Origin: Halopseudomonas aestusnigri
GTDB lineage: Bacteria; Pseudomonadota; Gammaproteobacteria; Pseudomonadales; Pseudomonadaceae
NCBI RefSeq assembly: GCF_002197985.1
Contig: NZ_NBYK01000015.1
Span: forward strand, 1-64,000
Length of the DNA: 64,000 nucleotides
Direction: 5' to 3'
The notes under the pieces were generated by a model, which saw nothing but the letters and a program-made list of their open reading frames with translations, did not search any database and had not been told where the DNA came from. Every line of letters begins with the position of its first letter. Within the stretch, counting starts at the first letter, position 1. A program made the translations under genes and the position numbers. Positions 39,620-48,224 of the stretch are shown one piece after another.

Positions 39620-40282
39620 ATGTTTACCGGCATTATCGAAGCGGTTGGTCAGATTCAGAGCATGCAGCCCAAGGGCGGCGATGTGCGTCTGTATGTGCGC
39701 ACCGGCAAGCTGGATCTCGGGGACGTCAAACTGGGCGACAGCATCGCGGTCAACGGCGTTTGCCTGACCGCCGTTGAATTGCCCGGTGATGGTTTCTGGG
39801 CTGACGTCAGCCAGGAAACTATCCGCCGTACCGCGCTCTCTACCCTGAAGCCGGGCAGCCGGGTCAACCTGGAAAAGGCGCTGACGCCGACCACACGTCT
39901 GGGCGGTCATCTGGTCAGTGGCCATGTTGACGGGGTGGGCAAGGTATTGTCCCTTCATCAGGACGCCCGCTCCTGGCACTTCCGGGTTGAGGCGCCAGCC
40001 GAGCTGGCCAAATATATTGCCCATAAAGGCTCTATTACCGTCGACGGCACCAGCCTGACCGTCAACGCGGTGGAAGGTGCGGTCTTCCACCTGAACATCG
40101 TTCCGCACACCCTGCAGGAAACCGTCATGGGCGATTACCAGCCCGGCACCATCGTCAACCTGGAAGTGGATCTGATCGCCCGTTATCTGGAGCGTCTGCT
40201 GCTGGGCGAAAAAGCCGCCGAGCCGACCTCTACCGGCATCAGCATGGCGTTTCTGGCCGAAAACGGTTTCCTCAAGTCCTGA
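39620..40282 (+). CDS. ribE: riboflavin synthase
   Basis: Converts two 6,7-dimethyl-8-ribityllumazine molecules to riboflavin. The 220-residue protein starts MFTGIIEAVGQIQSM and consists of two similar beta-barrel halves, each with an NGVCLT- or DGTSLTVN-type motif (SIAVNGVCLTAVEL, TVDGTSLTVNAVEG). CGAGGCAATTC precedes the start. Called ribC in some pseudomonad annotations. Confidence 0.96.
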   Translation: MFTGIIEAVGQIQSMQPKGGDVRLYVRTGKLDLGDVKLGDSIAVNGVCLTAVELPGDGFWADVSQETIRRTALSTLKPGSRVNLEKALTPTTRLGGHLVSGHVDGVGKVLSLHQDARSWHFRVEAPAELAKYIAHKGSITVDGTSLTVNAVEGAVFHLNIVPHTLQETVMGDYQPGTIVNLEVDLIARYLERLLLGEKAAEPTSTGISMAFLAENGFLKS

Positions 40283-40306
40283 TATAACCAGCCCCCGGAG
40301 GGCCGG

Positions 40307-41401
40307 ATGAAACTGAACAGCATCGAAGAACTGATCGAAGATATTCGCGCCGGCAAGATGGTCATCCTGATGGATGACGAAGACCGCGAGAACGAGGGCG
40401 ACCTGATCATGGCCGCCGAGGCCTGCCAGGCCGAGCACATCAACTTCATGGCCCGCTACGGCCGTGGCCTGATCTGCATGCCGATGAGTCTGGAGCGCTG
40501 CGAGCGGTTGAAGCTGCCATTGATGGTGCAGCGCAACGGCTCCGGTTTTGGCACCAAGTTTACCGTTTCCATCGAGGCTGCCGTTGGCGTCAGCACCGGT
40601 ATTTCCGCCGCTGACCGCGCGCGCACCGTCCAGGCTGCTGCCGCGCCGGATGCGACCGCCGATGACATCGTCAGCCCTGGCCACATCTTTCCGCTGATGG
40701 CGCAGCCGGGCGGCGTACTGGCGCGTGCCGGGCATACCGAGGCGTCCTGCGATCTGGCCCGCATGGCCGGGTTTGGCGAGTCGGCGGTGATCTGCGAGAT
40801 CATGAACGACGACGGCAGCATGTCGCGTCGCCCGGAGCTGGAAGAGTTTGCCAAGCAGCATGACATCAAGATCGGCACCATCGCAGATCTGATTCACTAC
40901 CGTCTGCTCAACGAGCGCACGGTTGAACGTGTCGACGAGCAGCTGCTGAGCAGCGAGCTGGGCCAGTTCAACCTGGTCGCCTATCGTGATCGCACCGAAG
41001 ATCTGGTACACCTTGCGCTGACGCTCGGCACCATTGAGCCGGAAGAGCCGACGCTGGTTCGCGTGCACAACGTGGATCCGCTGCGCGATCTGTTCCTGGT
41101 GCCCGAGGCCGGGCGCTGGAGCCTGCAGGAAGCGATGCGCCGGGTGGCGGCTGAAGGCCGTGGTGTGGTGCTCATGCTGGGTAATCAGGTCGATTCGGCT
41201 GCGCTGCTGGAGCACGTCAGCAACCTGGGGACCGGCAACGCGGCGGCACGCCGTCCGTCGACCTATAATACCGTCGGGGCCGGTTCGCAGATCCTGCGCG
41301 ATCTGGGTGTGCGCAAGATGCGCCTGCTTTCCAGCCCGATGAAGTTCAACGCCATATCCGGCTTTGACCTGGAAGTAGTAGAATACCTGCCCTGCGACTG
41401 A
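40307..41401 (+). CDS. ribB: 3,4-dihydroxy-2-butanone-4-phosphate synthase with degenerate GTP cyclohydrolase II domain (RibBX)
   Basis: The N-terminal part (1-205) is an intact DHBP synthase with [17 protein letters not shown] and the [20 protein letters not shown] loop. The C-terminal part (about 210-364) is GTP cyclohydrolase II-like but lacks the zinc cysteines: where functional RibA has HSECLTGD...CDC this protein reads [12 protein letters not shown], and the EGRGIG loop is missing. Such RibBX hybrids are known in proteobacteria. The working cyclohydrolase is the separate ribA at 44754. Confidence 0.93.
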   Translation: MKLNSIEELIEDIRAGKMVILMDDEDRENEGDLIMAAEACQAEHINFMARYGRGLICMPMSLERCERLKLPLMVQRNGSGFGTKFTVSIEAAVGVSTGISAADRARTVQAAAAPDATADDIVSPGHIFPLMAQPGGVLARAGHTEASCDLARMAGFGESAVICEIMNDDGSMSRRPELEEFAKQHDIKIGTIADLIHYRLLNERTVERVDEQLLSSELGQFNLVAYRDRTEDLVHLALTLGTIEPEEPTLVRVHNVDPLRDLFLVPEAGRWSLQEAMRRVAAEGRGVVLMLGNQVDSAALLEHVSNLGTGNAAARRPSTYNTVGAGSQILRDLGVRKMRLLSSPMKFNAISGFDLEVVEYLPCD

Positions 41402-41495
41402 CCCATTGGCGAGAAAACGCAGGTAGGTTTCGTCACCCATTTGATTCACGGCAGCGCCCAGAGCCCTGCCGGTTCTTTATACAGAGAGATTGTTC

Positions 41496-41972
41496 ATGAC
41501 TGCTATCCGTACCATCGAAGGTGATTTTGTAACTGGCCAAGGCCGCTATGCACTGGTCGTTGGCCGGTTCAACAGCTTTGTGGTGGAAAGCCTGGTAGAG
41601 GGCGCGGTAGACGCGCTCAAGCGCCACGGTGTCAAGGAGTCAGACATCACCATCGTGCGTGTTCCCGGCGCCTTTGAAATTCCGCTGATGGTCAAGAAAA
41701 TCGCTGACCTCAAGCAGTACGACGCCATTGTCACTCTGGGCGCCGTTATTCGTGGCGGTACCCCGCACTTCGAATACGTTGCCGGCGAATGCGTCAAGGG
41801 CGTGGGTGCGGTATCTCTGGAGTACGGAATTCCGGTTGCCTTCGGCGTGCTGACAGTCGACAGCATTGAGCAGGCCATCGAGCGTTCCGGCACCAAGGCT
41901 GGTAACAAAGGCGCTGAAGCGGCCATGTCTGCGTATGAAATGGTCAGCGTCATCAAGCAGCTGGAGGCCTGA
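41496..41972 (+). CDS. ribH: 6,7-dimethyl-8-ribityllumazine synthase
   Basis: Penultimate enzyme of riboflavin synthesis, forming an oligomeric shell in many bacteria. The 158-residue product has [20 protein letters not shown], the phosphate-binding [17 protein letters not shown] and the [20 protein letters not shown] segment. ATG at 41496 is preferred over a TTG two codons earlier. Its stop overlaps the nusB start by one base. Confidence 0.97.
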   Translation: MTAIRTIEGDFVTGQGRYALVVGRFNSFVVESLVEGAVDALKRHGVKESDITIVRVPGAFEIPLMVKKIADLKQYDAIVTLGAVIRGGTPHFEYVAGECVKGVGAVSLEYGIPVAFGVLTVDSIEQAIERSGTKAGNKGAEAAMSAYEMVSVIKQLEA

Positions 41973-42448
41973 TGGACGATCAGCAGAGTTCCCCCGCAGC
42001 TGGCCGACCCAAGGCGTCGGCCCGTCGCAAGGCACGCAGTCTGGCGATGCAGGCGCTGTACTCCTGGCACATGGCTGATTTGCCGGTGTTTGATATCGAG
42101 GCGCAGTTTCGCACCGACAACGATTTCAGCAAGGTGGATAGTGCGTATTTCCACGAGCTGCTGACCGGTGTGCCGCGCAACCTCGGTGACATCGACGATG
42201 AGCTGAGTCGTGTGCTGGATCGGGACATCAAGGATGTTGATCCGGTTGAGCTGAGCGTACTGCGCATCGGCGTCTACGAGCTGCTCAAGCGCATCGATGT
42301 GCCGTATCGCGTGGTCATCAACGAAGCCATCGAGATGGCCAAGTCGTTCGGTGCTACCGACGGTCACAAGTACGTCAACGGCATCCTCGACAAGCTGGCT
42401 CCGCGCCTGCGCAAGGCCGAAGTCGGTGCCGCCCGCAAGGGACGCTGA
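41972..42448 (+). CDS. nusB: transcription antitermination protein NusB
   Basis: NusB forms the boxA-binding heterodimer with S10 (rpsJ at 158) in rRNA antitermination. The 158-residue helical product has [20 protein letters not shown] near the start and [20 protein letters not shown] near the C-terminus, both diagnostic. It overlaps ribH by one base, the standard ribH-nusB coupling. Confidence 0.97.
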   Translation: MDDQQSSPAAGRPKASARRKARSLAMQALYSWHMADLPVFDIEAQFRTDNDFSKVDSAYFHELLTGVPRNLGDIDDELSRVLDRDIKDVDPVELSVLRIGVYELLKRIDVPYRVVINEAIEMAKSFGATDGHKYVNGILDKLAPRLRKAEVGAARKGR

Positions 42449-42458
42449 TCGACCGGCC

Positions 42459-43454
42459 ATGGCGCTGGACGAGTTTGATCTGATCGCCCGTTACTTTCGC
42501 ACTGCGCGTCTGGAACGGGCTGTCGATGCCAGCGCTACTGTCCTCGGCATCGGCGACGATGCCGCAGTGCTGCAGGCCGCTGCCGGGCAGCAACTGGTCA
42601 TTTCTACCGACACCCTGGTTGAGGGTGTGCATTTCCCCAAAGACTGTCCCGCCGCCGAACTGGGCTATCGCGCCCTGGCGGTAGCGGTCAGTGACCTGGC
42701 GGCGATGGCCGCGTCTCCTCTTGGGTTTACCCTCGCGCTGAGCCTGCCGCAGGCGACGCCCGGCTGGCTGCAGGCGTTTTCCAGTGGTCTGGCCGACGCC
42801 GCCCGCGATGCCGGCATCAATCTGATTGGTGGTGACACCACCCGCGGCCCACTCAATATTGGCGTCACCGTGCTTGGTCAGGTGCCTGCCGGGCAGGCGC
42901 TGACTCGCTCCGGCGCTCGCCCCGGCGATCTGCTTTGCGTCGGCGGCAGTCTGGGTGATGGCGCTGCCGGGCTGGAGATCGTGCTTGGCAAGCCGCTGCC
43001 CGCGGGCTTGCCGATGGCTGCTCAGGATTACTTGCATCGCCGGTTCTGGCGGCCTCTGCCGCAGCTTGCGTTGGGGCAGCTGCTGCGCGGGGTCGCTACT
43101 GCCGGTCTGGATATTTCCGATGGCCTGCTGGCCGATGCCGGGCATATCGCCAGTGCCAGTGGTGTGCGTTTACTGATCAACGGTCCGCAACTGCCGATGT
43201 CCGATGCCCTGCGCAGCTGGTCCGAGCGTCAGCAGCTCGACTGGATGCTGCGTGGTGGCGACGACTACGTGCTGCTGTTTACCCTGCCGCGTGCCGCCCG
43301 GTCGCAGCTGGAGCGCTGGCGTGCGGCGGGTCATGCGGTCTGCGTTATTGGCGAGGTACAGGGCGGGCAGGGGGTTCAGCTGGACCTCGGGCTGGGGCCG
43401 AAACCCATCGATGGCCCGGCCGGCTATCAACATTTCAGGAGCACGGATGACTGA
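42459..43454 (+). CDS. thiL: thiamine-monophosphate kinase
   Basis: Phosphorylates thiamine monophosphate to the pyrophosphate cofactor. The 331-residue product begins MALDEFDLIARYF, with the nucleotide and metal-binding motifs VLGIGDDAAVLQ, VISTDTLVEGVHF and INLIGGDTTRG, and the DISDGLLADAGHI helix. The ATG at 42459 lies 10 bases after nusB. It overlaps pgpA by eight bases. Confidence 0.96.
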   Translation: MALDEFDLIARYFRTARLERAVDASATVLGIGDDAAVLQAAAGQQLVISTDTLVEGVHFPKDCPAAELGYRALAVAVSDLAAMAASPLGFTLALSLPQATPGWLQAFSSGLADAARDAGINLIGGDTTRGPLNIGVTVLGQVPAGQALTRSGARPGDLLCVGGSLGDGAAGLEIVLGKPLPAGLPMAAQDYLHRRFWRPLPQLALGQLLRGVATAGLDISDGLLADAGHIASASGVRLLINGPQLPMSDALRSWSERQQLDWMLRGGDDYVLLFTLPRAARSQLERWRAAGHAVCVIGEVQGGQGVQLDLGLGPKPIDGPAGYQHFRSTDD

Positions 43455-43941
43455 CGCGCACGAAACGACGCCAGCCTCGGTATGGCGCAACCCGATCCAC
43501 TTTCTGGCCTTTGGCTTTGGCAGTGGTGCGATCCGCCCGGCGCCGGGGACCTGGGGCACGCTGGCGGCGCTGCCCTTTGTGCTGGTCTGGCAGCAACTGC
43601 CGGTTGCCGGCTACGGCCTGGTGATCGTGCTGTCGACCCTGCTCGGCATCTGGCTGTGTCACCGCACCGCTGCGGATCTGGGCGTGCACGATCACGGTGG
43701 CATCGTCTGGGACGAATTCGTTGGGCTGTGGATTGCGCTCTGGCTGGCACCGACCGGCTGGCTCTGGTTGCTGGCCGGCTTCGCCCTGTTCCGGCTGTTC
43801 GATATCTGGAAGCCCTGGCCAATCCGCTGGATTGATCGTCAGGTTGGCGGCGGCTTCGGCATCATGCTGGATGACATTATCGCCGGGTTCATGGCGCTGC
43901 TGGTGCTGTTGCTGGCCGAGACCCTGTTGGCTATGGTGTAA
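43447..43941 (+). CDS. pgpA: phosphatidylglycerophosphatase A
   Basis: Dephosphorylates phosphatidylglycerophosphate in phospholipid synthesis at the inner membrane. The 164-residue protein has GAIRPAPGTWGTLAALPF near the N-terminus, the metal-binding IVWDEFVGLWIAL and LFDIWKPWPIRWID, and about four hydrophobic segments. The thiL-pgpA overlap is a common gammaproteobacterial arrangement. Confidence 0.95.
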   Translation: MTDAHETTPASVWRNPIHFLAFGFGSGAIRPAPGTWGTLAALPFVLVWQQLPVAGYGLVIVLSTLLGIWLCHRTAADLGVHDHGGIVWDEFVGLWIALWLAPTGWLWLLAGFALFRLFDIWKPWPIRWIDRQVGGGFGIMLDDIIAGFMALLVLLLAETLLAMV

Positions 43942-43974
43942 GCCTCGTCCGTCATCGCGCAAGGGAAACACCGC

Positions 43975-44631
43975 ATGGCTCGTATCGCTTCTCTCTCTGC
44001 TCTGCTGCTCGGCGCCGGGCTGGCTGCTGCCTCGCTGGTTTCAGCGGCTACCGACGTACGAGTGGTCGGGCTGTTCGCCAATGCGGCAGTGGTCAATATC
44101 GATGGCCAGCGCCACATGCTGCGGGTTGGCAAGCCGCCAGTGAACGGAGTCGAGCTGATCGCCGCCGACAGCCAGACGGCAACCCTTAGAGTGGACGGCC
44201 AGACTCGCCAGTTTGGTCTGCAGCGTGAATACACCGAAGGCTTTGCCCAGTCTGAGCGCCAGCAGGTCAGTATCCCGCGCGGCGAAGGTGGTCATTTCCG
44301 GGTTACCGGTTCAATCAATGGTCAGACCGTCAGTTTTATGGTCGATACCGGCGCAACCAGTGTCTCGATGAGTTCGGTGCAGGCGCGTCGTCTCGGTATC
44401 GATTACGCGCTCAGCGGCACACCGGTTCGCGCCGCCACAGCTTCCAGTGCCGTGGATGGTTACCAGGTGACGCTGGCGCGGGTAAAGGTTGGCGACATCG
44501 AGCTGTCCAACGTGCAGGCGCTGGTGCTGGAAGGCCGTTTTCCGCTCGAAGTGCTGCTCGGCATGAGCTGGCTTAGCCGGGTGCGGATGGACGAACAGGA
44601 CAACCTGCTGCTGCTCGAGCGCAAGTACTGA
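43975..44631 (+). CDS. retropepsin-like aspartic protease
   Basis: A 218-residue exported protein with a signal peptide (MARIASLSALLLGAGLAAAS) and a C-terminal clan AA aspartic protease domain (about 100-218) with the active-site motif FMVDTGATSVSMS and the paired hydrophobic LLGMSWLSR. Such proteins are single-domain, retroviral-type proteases that act as dimers. The N-terminal half (about 25-95) is of unknown function. Physiological substrate unknown. Confidence 0.88.
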   Translation: MARIASLSALLLGAGLAAASLVSAATDVRVVGLFANAAVVNIDGQRHMLRVGKPPVNGVELIAADSQTATLRVDGQTRQFGLQREYTEGFAQSERQQVSIPRGEGGHFRVTGSINGQTVSFMVDTGATSVSMSSVQARRLGIDYALSGTPVRAATASSAVDGYQVTLARVKVGDIELSNVQALVLEGRFPLEVLLGMSWLSRVRMDEQDNLLLLERKY

Positions 44632-44753
44632 CCCTCTGCACCACAGGCCGGCGCATTCAGCAGACCTATCCAGGCGTCTTGCAGATCGCCCGAGCGTCCG
44701 TCACCTGCTAATATAAGCGCCCCTTTTTTGCAAAGGTCGTACAGGAGACCGGC

Positions 44754-45383
44754 GTGACAGTCACCTTTATTGCGTCATCCCAGCTGCCCACCAAGTGGGG
44801 CACATTCACTATGCACGGCTTCCTGGAAGAAGCGACCGGCAAGGAGCATGTGGTGCTGACGATGGGCGATGTGTCCGATGGCGCGCCCGTACTAGGCCGT
44901 CTGCACTCCGAATGTCTGACCGGCGATGCCCTGTTCAGTCTGCGTTGCGACTGCGGCTTTCAGCTCGAAGCCGCGCTCAAGGCCATCGCTGAGGAAGGCC
45001 GCGGCGCACTGCTGTACCTGCGTCAGGAAGGTCGCGGCATCGGTCTGATGAACAAGATCCGCGCCTATCACCTGCAGGACGGCGGTGCCGATACCGTAGA
45101 AGCCAACGAACTGCTCGGCTTTGGCGCCGACCAGCGCGATTACGGCATCTGCAAGCCGATGCTTGATCACCTGGGCATCAAGAGCCTCAAGCTGCTGACC
45201 AACAACCCGCGCAAGGTCAAGGCCATGCAGGGTTTTGGCGTGCTGGTAGCCGAGCGCCTGCCCCTGCAATTCGGTAAGAACCCGCACAACACCAAGTATC
45301 TGGAAACCAAGGCAGGCAAGCTGGGCCACATGCTGGGCCAGCTGCACCAGGCCGAAGCCGAGGCTGAGTCCGATGACCTTTGA
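44754..45383 (+). CDS. ribA: GTP cyclohydrolase II
   Basis: First enzyme of riboflavin synthesis. The 209-residue product keeps all active-site features: zinc ligands Cys54, Cys65 and Cys67 in [19 protein letters not shown], and [20 protein letters not shown]. The start is GTG, seven bases after CAGGAGACC. This intact enzyme complements the degenerate domain of the RibBX protein encoded at 40307. An AT-rich TAATATAA stands 40 bases upstream as a possible -10 region. Confidence 0.97.
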   Translation: MTVTFIASSQLPTKWGTFTMHGFLEEATGKEHVVLTMGDVSDGAPVLGRLHSECLTGDALFSLRCDCGFQLEAALKAIAEEGRGALLYLRQEGRGIGLMNKIRAYHLQDGGADTVEANELLGFGADQRDYGICKPMLDHLGIKSLKLLTNNPRKVKAMQGFGVLVAERLPLQFGKNPHNTKYLETKAGKLGHMLGQLHQAEAEAESDDL

Positions 45384-45801
45384 TCCCAAACCCCACTGGC
45401 GAGCATTGCGCAGCGTCTGGCGCATGCTCAGCCTGACTGTCCTGCTGTTGCCGATCCTGCTGGTGGTGGTGCTGGGTGACTGGACCGGCCTGTTCGATCA
45501 GGCCGCGGTGCCGCTGTTCACCGTCGGTATGGCCAGCCTGATGCTGACCCTCTGGCGCTTCCGGCTGTACAAGCGCACGCTGATTCGCGCCGAAGGCCTG
45601 GGTGACAGCGCAGAAGCCGCCAGTGCATGGGCCGTATTGCACCGTAATCAGAGTCTGGGGCTGGCCGCCGCCGCGCTGCCGGCGCTGATTGCTCTGGTGC
45701 ATTACTTCTGCGTGGGTGAAGCCATCCCGCTGGTGCTGCTGGTGATCGTCAGCCTCGGCGCCATGCTGCTTTACCGTCCGCCGGCTGCCTGGGTCAACTG
45801 A
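45373..45801 (+). CDS. small hydrophobic membrane protein, unknown function
   Basis: A 142-residue protein with four probable membrane segments (for example [17 protein letters not shown] and [18 protein letters not shown]). Its ATG overlaps the ribA end by 11 bases, and the next gene starts immediately after its stop, so it is translated within a ribA-btuF unit. I recognise no family. P. aeruginosa has an unnamed gene of similar size at this place, from memory. Confidence 0.8.
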   Translation: MTFDPKPHWRALRSVWRMLSLTVLLLPILLVVVLGDWTGLFDQAAVPLFTVGMASLMLTLWRFRLYKRTLIRAEGLGDSAEAASAWAVLHRNQSLGLAAAALPALIALVHYFCVGEAIPLVLLVIVSLGAMLLYRPPAAWVN

Positions 45802-46620
45802 GTGCGTCAGCTGCTGGCGCTGCTGCTGGCGCTGACCCTCAACACACTTTCTGTTCAGGCTGCCGAGCGCATCGTCAGCCTGGCTCCCTTTCTGACCGAC
45901 ATGGCCCTTCAGCTGGGCGCTGGTGCCCGGCTGGTCGGTGTTCTGGACGACGGTCAACTGCCCGCCGAACTGAGCGATCGGCAAACTGTCGGCAGCTATC
46001 AGACACTCTCTGCCGAACGGATCGTGTCCGTCCAGCCTGATCTGATCCTCGCCTGGACCTCCGGCAATCCCCCCGACCTGCTGGAGCGCCTGCGTGGCTG
46101 GGGCATTCGCGTCGAACAGTTCGACCCGCAACGGCTCGACGACATCGCCAGCATGACCCTGCAGCTCGGTGAACTGCTCGACCAGCCAGCCGAAGCGCAG
46201 GCGCTGGAGGCCGACTTCCGCGCCCAGCTCGACCGGCTCCGTGCGCCGCCGTCGTCAACCCGGCCCAAGGTCTTCCTGCAGCTCTGGGATAACCCGCTCT
46301 ACACGGCCGCTGGCGATCAGTTGTTGTCCGATGCATTGACGCTTTGTGGTGCTGACAACGTCTTCGCCGACCTTGCCGGCCTCGCCCCGCAAGTGGGCCG
46401 CGAAGGCGTGCTGGCCGCTAATCCCGACGTCATCATCGCGCTCGCGGATCAGGGCGTTACTGCAGAAGCTTGGCTGGACGACTGGCGCCGTTTCCCCAAG
46501 CTGGCCGCCGTGCAGCACAACCGCCTCCATGTACTCGACAGCGACCTGCTGGTCCGCCCGACGCCCGCGATTATTGGTGGAGTAGAGCAGTTGTGCGGGT
46601 TGGTGCGCTTAATCCCATGA
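45802..46620 (+). CDS. btuF: BtuF-like cobalamin-binding periplasmic protein
   Basis: A periplasmic metal-chelate-binding protein of the TroA/BtuF type, 272 residues. It has a signal peptide (VRQLLALLLALTLNTLSVQA), the ERIVSLAPFLTDMALQLGAG motif common to BtuF, VQPDLILAWTSGNPPDLLE, and a single connecting helix. It starts with GTG directly behind the preceding stop. With the BtuB receptor gene 11 kb away it likely serves vitamin B12 uptake; no btuCD genes are in the window. Confidence 0.85.
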   Translation: MRQLLALLLALTLNTLSVQAAERIVSLAPFLTDMALQLGAGARLVGVLDDGQLPAELSDRQTVGSYQTLSAERIVSVQPDLILAWTSGNPPDLLERLRGWGIRVEQFDPQRLDDIASMTLQLGELLDQPAEAQALEADFRAQLDRLRAPPSSTRPKVFLQLWDNPLYTAAGDQLLSDALTLCGADNVFADLAGLAPQVGREGVLAANPDVIIALADQGVTAEAWLDDWRRFPKLAAVQHNRLHVLDSDLLVRPTPAIIGGVEQLCGLVRLIP

Positions 46621-46666
46621 GGGGTTAACGCCCTTTATCGGGCGACCAGCGGCACTGTCTCTTGGG

Positions 46667-46694
46667 TTGACGCTTCAGAGCTGATGCCTATAAT
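46667..46694 (+). promoter_or_regulatory. orphan sigma70 promoter in the btuF-abi gap
   Basis: TTGACG (46667-46672) and a perfect TATAAT (46689-46694) are 16 bases apart, with start near 46700. No protein-coding start follows on this strand; a hairpin-T-tract lies 50 bases downstream. Confidence 0.65.
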
Positions 46695-46699
46695 CGTCT

Positions 46700-46757
46700 G
46701 CAACACGGCCCCTGTCGGTTGATGCGCTTCAGCGCTGATATTGCTCAGGGGTTTTTT
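46700..46757 (+). ncRNA. putative small RNA of about 57 nt
   Basis: Between the strong promoter and TTTTTT at 46752-46757 lies a compact fold: outer stem CCCCTG (46709-46714) with CAGGGG (46746-46751) enclosing an inner GCGC-TTCA-GCGC hairpin (46724-46735). There is no reading frame of note. A 14-base motif in the promoter spacer (GCTTCAGAGCTGAT, 46672-46685) recurs with one change in the hairpin (46726-46739). I recognise no known RNA family, and the transcript may simply be a leaky terminator unit. Confidence 0.4.
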
Positions 46758-46769
46758 ATTGCCTGACAT

Positions 46770-47774
46770 TTACCAATTCCGCGACTGCCAACCGGCGTCC
46801 GCGCCCATATGCTCCAGCCCAAGGTCCAGATGCGTCAGGTTTGGGAAGTCATTCTCCAATAATGCTTTCAGCCTTGCTCCCCAGCTCGATGCAGGATTTA
46901 TGACCGTCATCAGGTGATGTGTGATGCACAGTAGCAAGAAGGGTCTTGCGATTGCGTGGGGATTGCCGATGAAGCTGTCTAGCGCAGCGACTTCGCCTTT
47001 GGCAGGTAATTTGGGCTGGTCGATAATGTTGCGATTCCACAGGCGACTATGGTGGGCGCATACGCTCCGCAGATAGTTCAGGCTACGGAGCCAGCTGGCG
47101 AAGATGCGACCGTTGCTGACGCCGTATTCTGATGAGATAGCGTCTTGGTCCGTTTCTGTCATGCCTCCAAACAGCGTCGATAGCGTCCCAAAATCCCATA
47201 CTTCACAGGCAACCCAAACGGCGAGAGGCAGGCCGTATCTGTCCCTGTTATGCCGAATAAAGTCTTCTTTGGAGCGGTTGATGAGTGTTGCATGTTTGTT
47301 CAACCAGCTATGGTGTCGGCTAAGCCCGGTTTTGCTGTCTAGCTTGCAGGAAAAACTTTCGTGAAACCGCTCGGGTTGCAGGTAGGCGAATCGGTGGTAC
47401 TTGCCCAGCCGATGGGAGAGGTCAACGCGTAGGGCAATCTCGATGCGCTCCAGCGCGTCCAGCACCAAGAGTCGCAGCTTTTTATCGAACACATACAGGT
47501 CGACTGCGTTCTGAAAGGTTGTCCCGGATTTGAATTCATCGAGCGGCAACCGGTCTTCCTTTACCTTTCTGGGTTTTCTGCCGTTTTGCGGGTCGAGTGG
47601 GCAGCAGACTTCTGTGCGTTCACGGAAAGCGAACCAGTACCCGCTCAGCCGGTAGCAGCCGATCCGTTCAAGGTAATCCAGCGCCTTTTCTGGGTCGGTT
47701 GCCTTCATCCCTCGATTAACCAATAGATCAAGCTGCTCCTGGTAACTCATCCAGGGTTTGCTGTATGCAGCCAT
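46770..47774 (-). CDS. Abi family (Abi_2) abortive-infection-type protein
   Basis: A 334-residue protein of the AbiD/AbiF-like family. The N-terminus has the family hallmark: SYQEQLDLLVNRGM followed by LERIGCYRLSGYWFAFRER, and later VLDALERIEIALRVDLSHRL. The C-terminal part has SLNYLRSVCAHHSRLWNR, an RXXXXH-like arrangement seen in HEPN-type nucleases; relation to those is inference. Start at 47774 follows AGGGAG. Base composition looks lower in GC than the neighbours, suggesting transfer. Likely phage defence. Confidence 0.88.
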   Translation of the reverse strand: MAAYSKPWMSYQEQLDLLVNRGMKATDPEKALDYLERIGCYRLSGYWFAFRERTEVCCPLDPQNGRKPRKVKEDRLPLDEFKSGTTFQNAVDLYVFDKKLRLLVLDALERIEIALRVDLSHRLGKYHRFAYLQPERFHESFSCKLDSKTGLSRHHSWLNKHATLINRSKEDFIRHNRDRYGLPLAVWVACEVWDFGTLSTLFGGMTETDQDAISSEYGVSNGRIFASWLRSLNYLRSVCAHHSRLWNRNIIDQPKLPAKGEVAALDSFIGNPHAIARPFLLLCITHHLMTVINPASSWGARLKALLENDFPNLTHLDLGLEHMGADAGWQSRNW

Positions 47775-47806
47775 CAGGCGCACTCCCTGTGCTTATGATG
47801 TGGCGT

Positions 47807-48046
47807 TCAGATGTTCGGTAACCGGAGTGTGCCTCCGTTGGTGCGTTTGCCAAAACCGGTAGGTGTCAGGATTGCGTGCTGCTTCATTGATGGAAGCTCG
47901 GAACACCATTCAGACTTGCTGTCGTGCCAGTTGTGGGTGACTTCATGCAGGATGTTGTCATCGCTGCATGGTTTGCCTCCGATCAACAGGTCATTCCACG
48001 CGCTATACAGGGTTGAAACCCGCTCGCTGAGCGACTTCATGTCCAT
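47807..48046 (-). CDS. hypothetical small protein upstream of the abi gene
   Basis: A 79-residue reading frame lies 32 bases upstream of the Abi gene on the same strand. It contains SAWNDLLIGGKPCSDDNILH and a short tail ending LRLPNI. No family is recognised. It could be a partner of the Abi protein, a fragment of a larger lost gene, or chance; the plus strand of the same stretch is also open over a similar length, which lowers confidence. Confidence 0.4.
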   Translation of the reverse strand: MDMKSLSERVSTLYSAWNDLLIGGKPCSDDNILHEVTHNWHDSKSEWCSELPSMKQHAILTPTGFGKRTNGGTLRLPNI

Positions 48047-48224
48047 GTACTGATGTACTTGTTGTGGCTACACGGCGCTGCGGTGCCGGGTAGAGCGAAG
48101 GCTCAACGATAGCCAGGGTAAAGCGCAAAGCGCAGGCCGGTTGCTGGTGTGCGGTTGCTTAATGGTTGTTGGCACCAGCATGATGGGGCTCTGCGATTTC
48201 GCAGGGACGTGATAGGGGAAGCGC

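Noticed and set aside
37952-41449. 1165-codon open frame on the minus strand across the riboflavin genes
   Set aside because: It is the antisense shadow of ribD, nhaD, ribE and ribBX, all with clear family matches; the translation is low-complexity and His/Gln/Asp rich.
36625-41495. FMN riboswitch for the riboflavin genes
   Set aside because: None of the conserved FMN aptamer segments occurs upstream of ribD, ribE, ribB or ribH in this window.
47811-48053. 80-codon plus-strand frame opposite the small frame upstream of abi
   Set aside because: Its translation is Cys/Ser/Arg-rich with no recognisable domain, and it lacks a good ribosome site; the minus-strand frame fits the abi direction better.
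48054-48224. Gap before the NYN gene as a mobile-element remnant
   Set aside because: It contains some short repeated AGCGCAAAGCGCA-type runs, but no terminal repeats, target duplication or transposase fragment could be seen.
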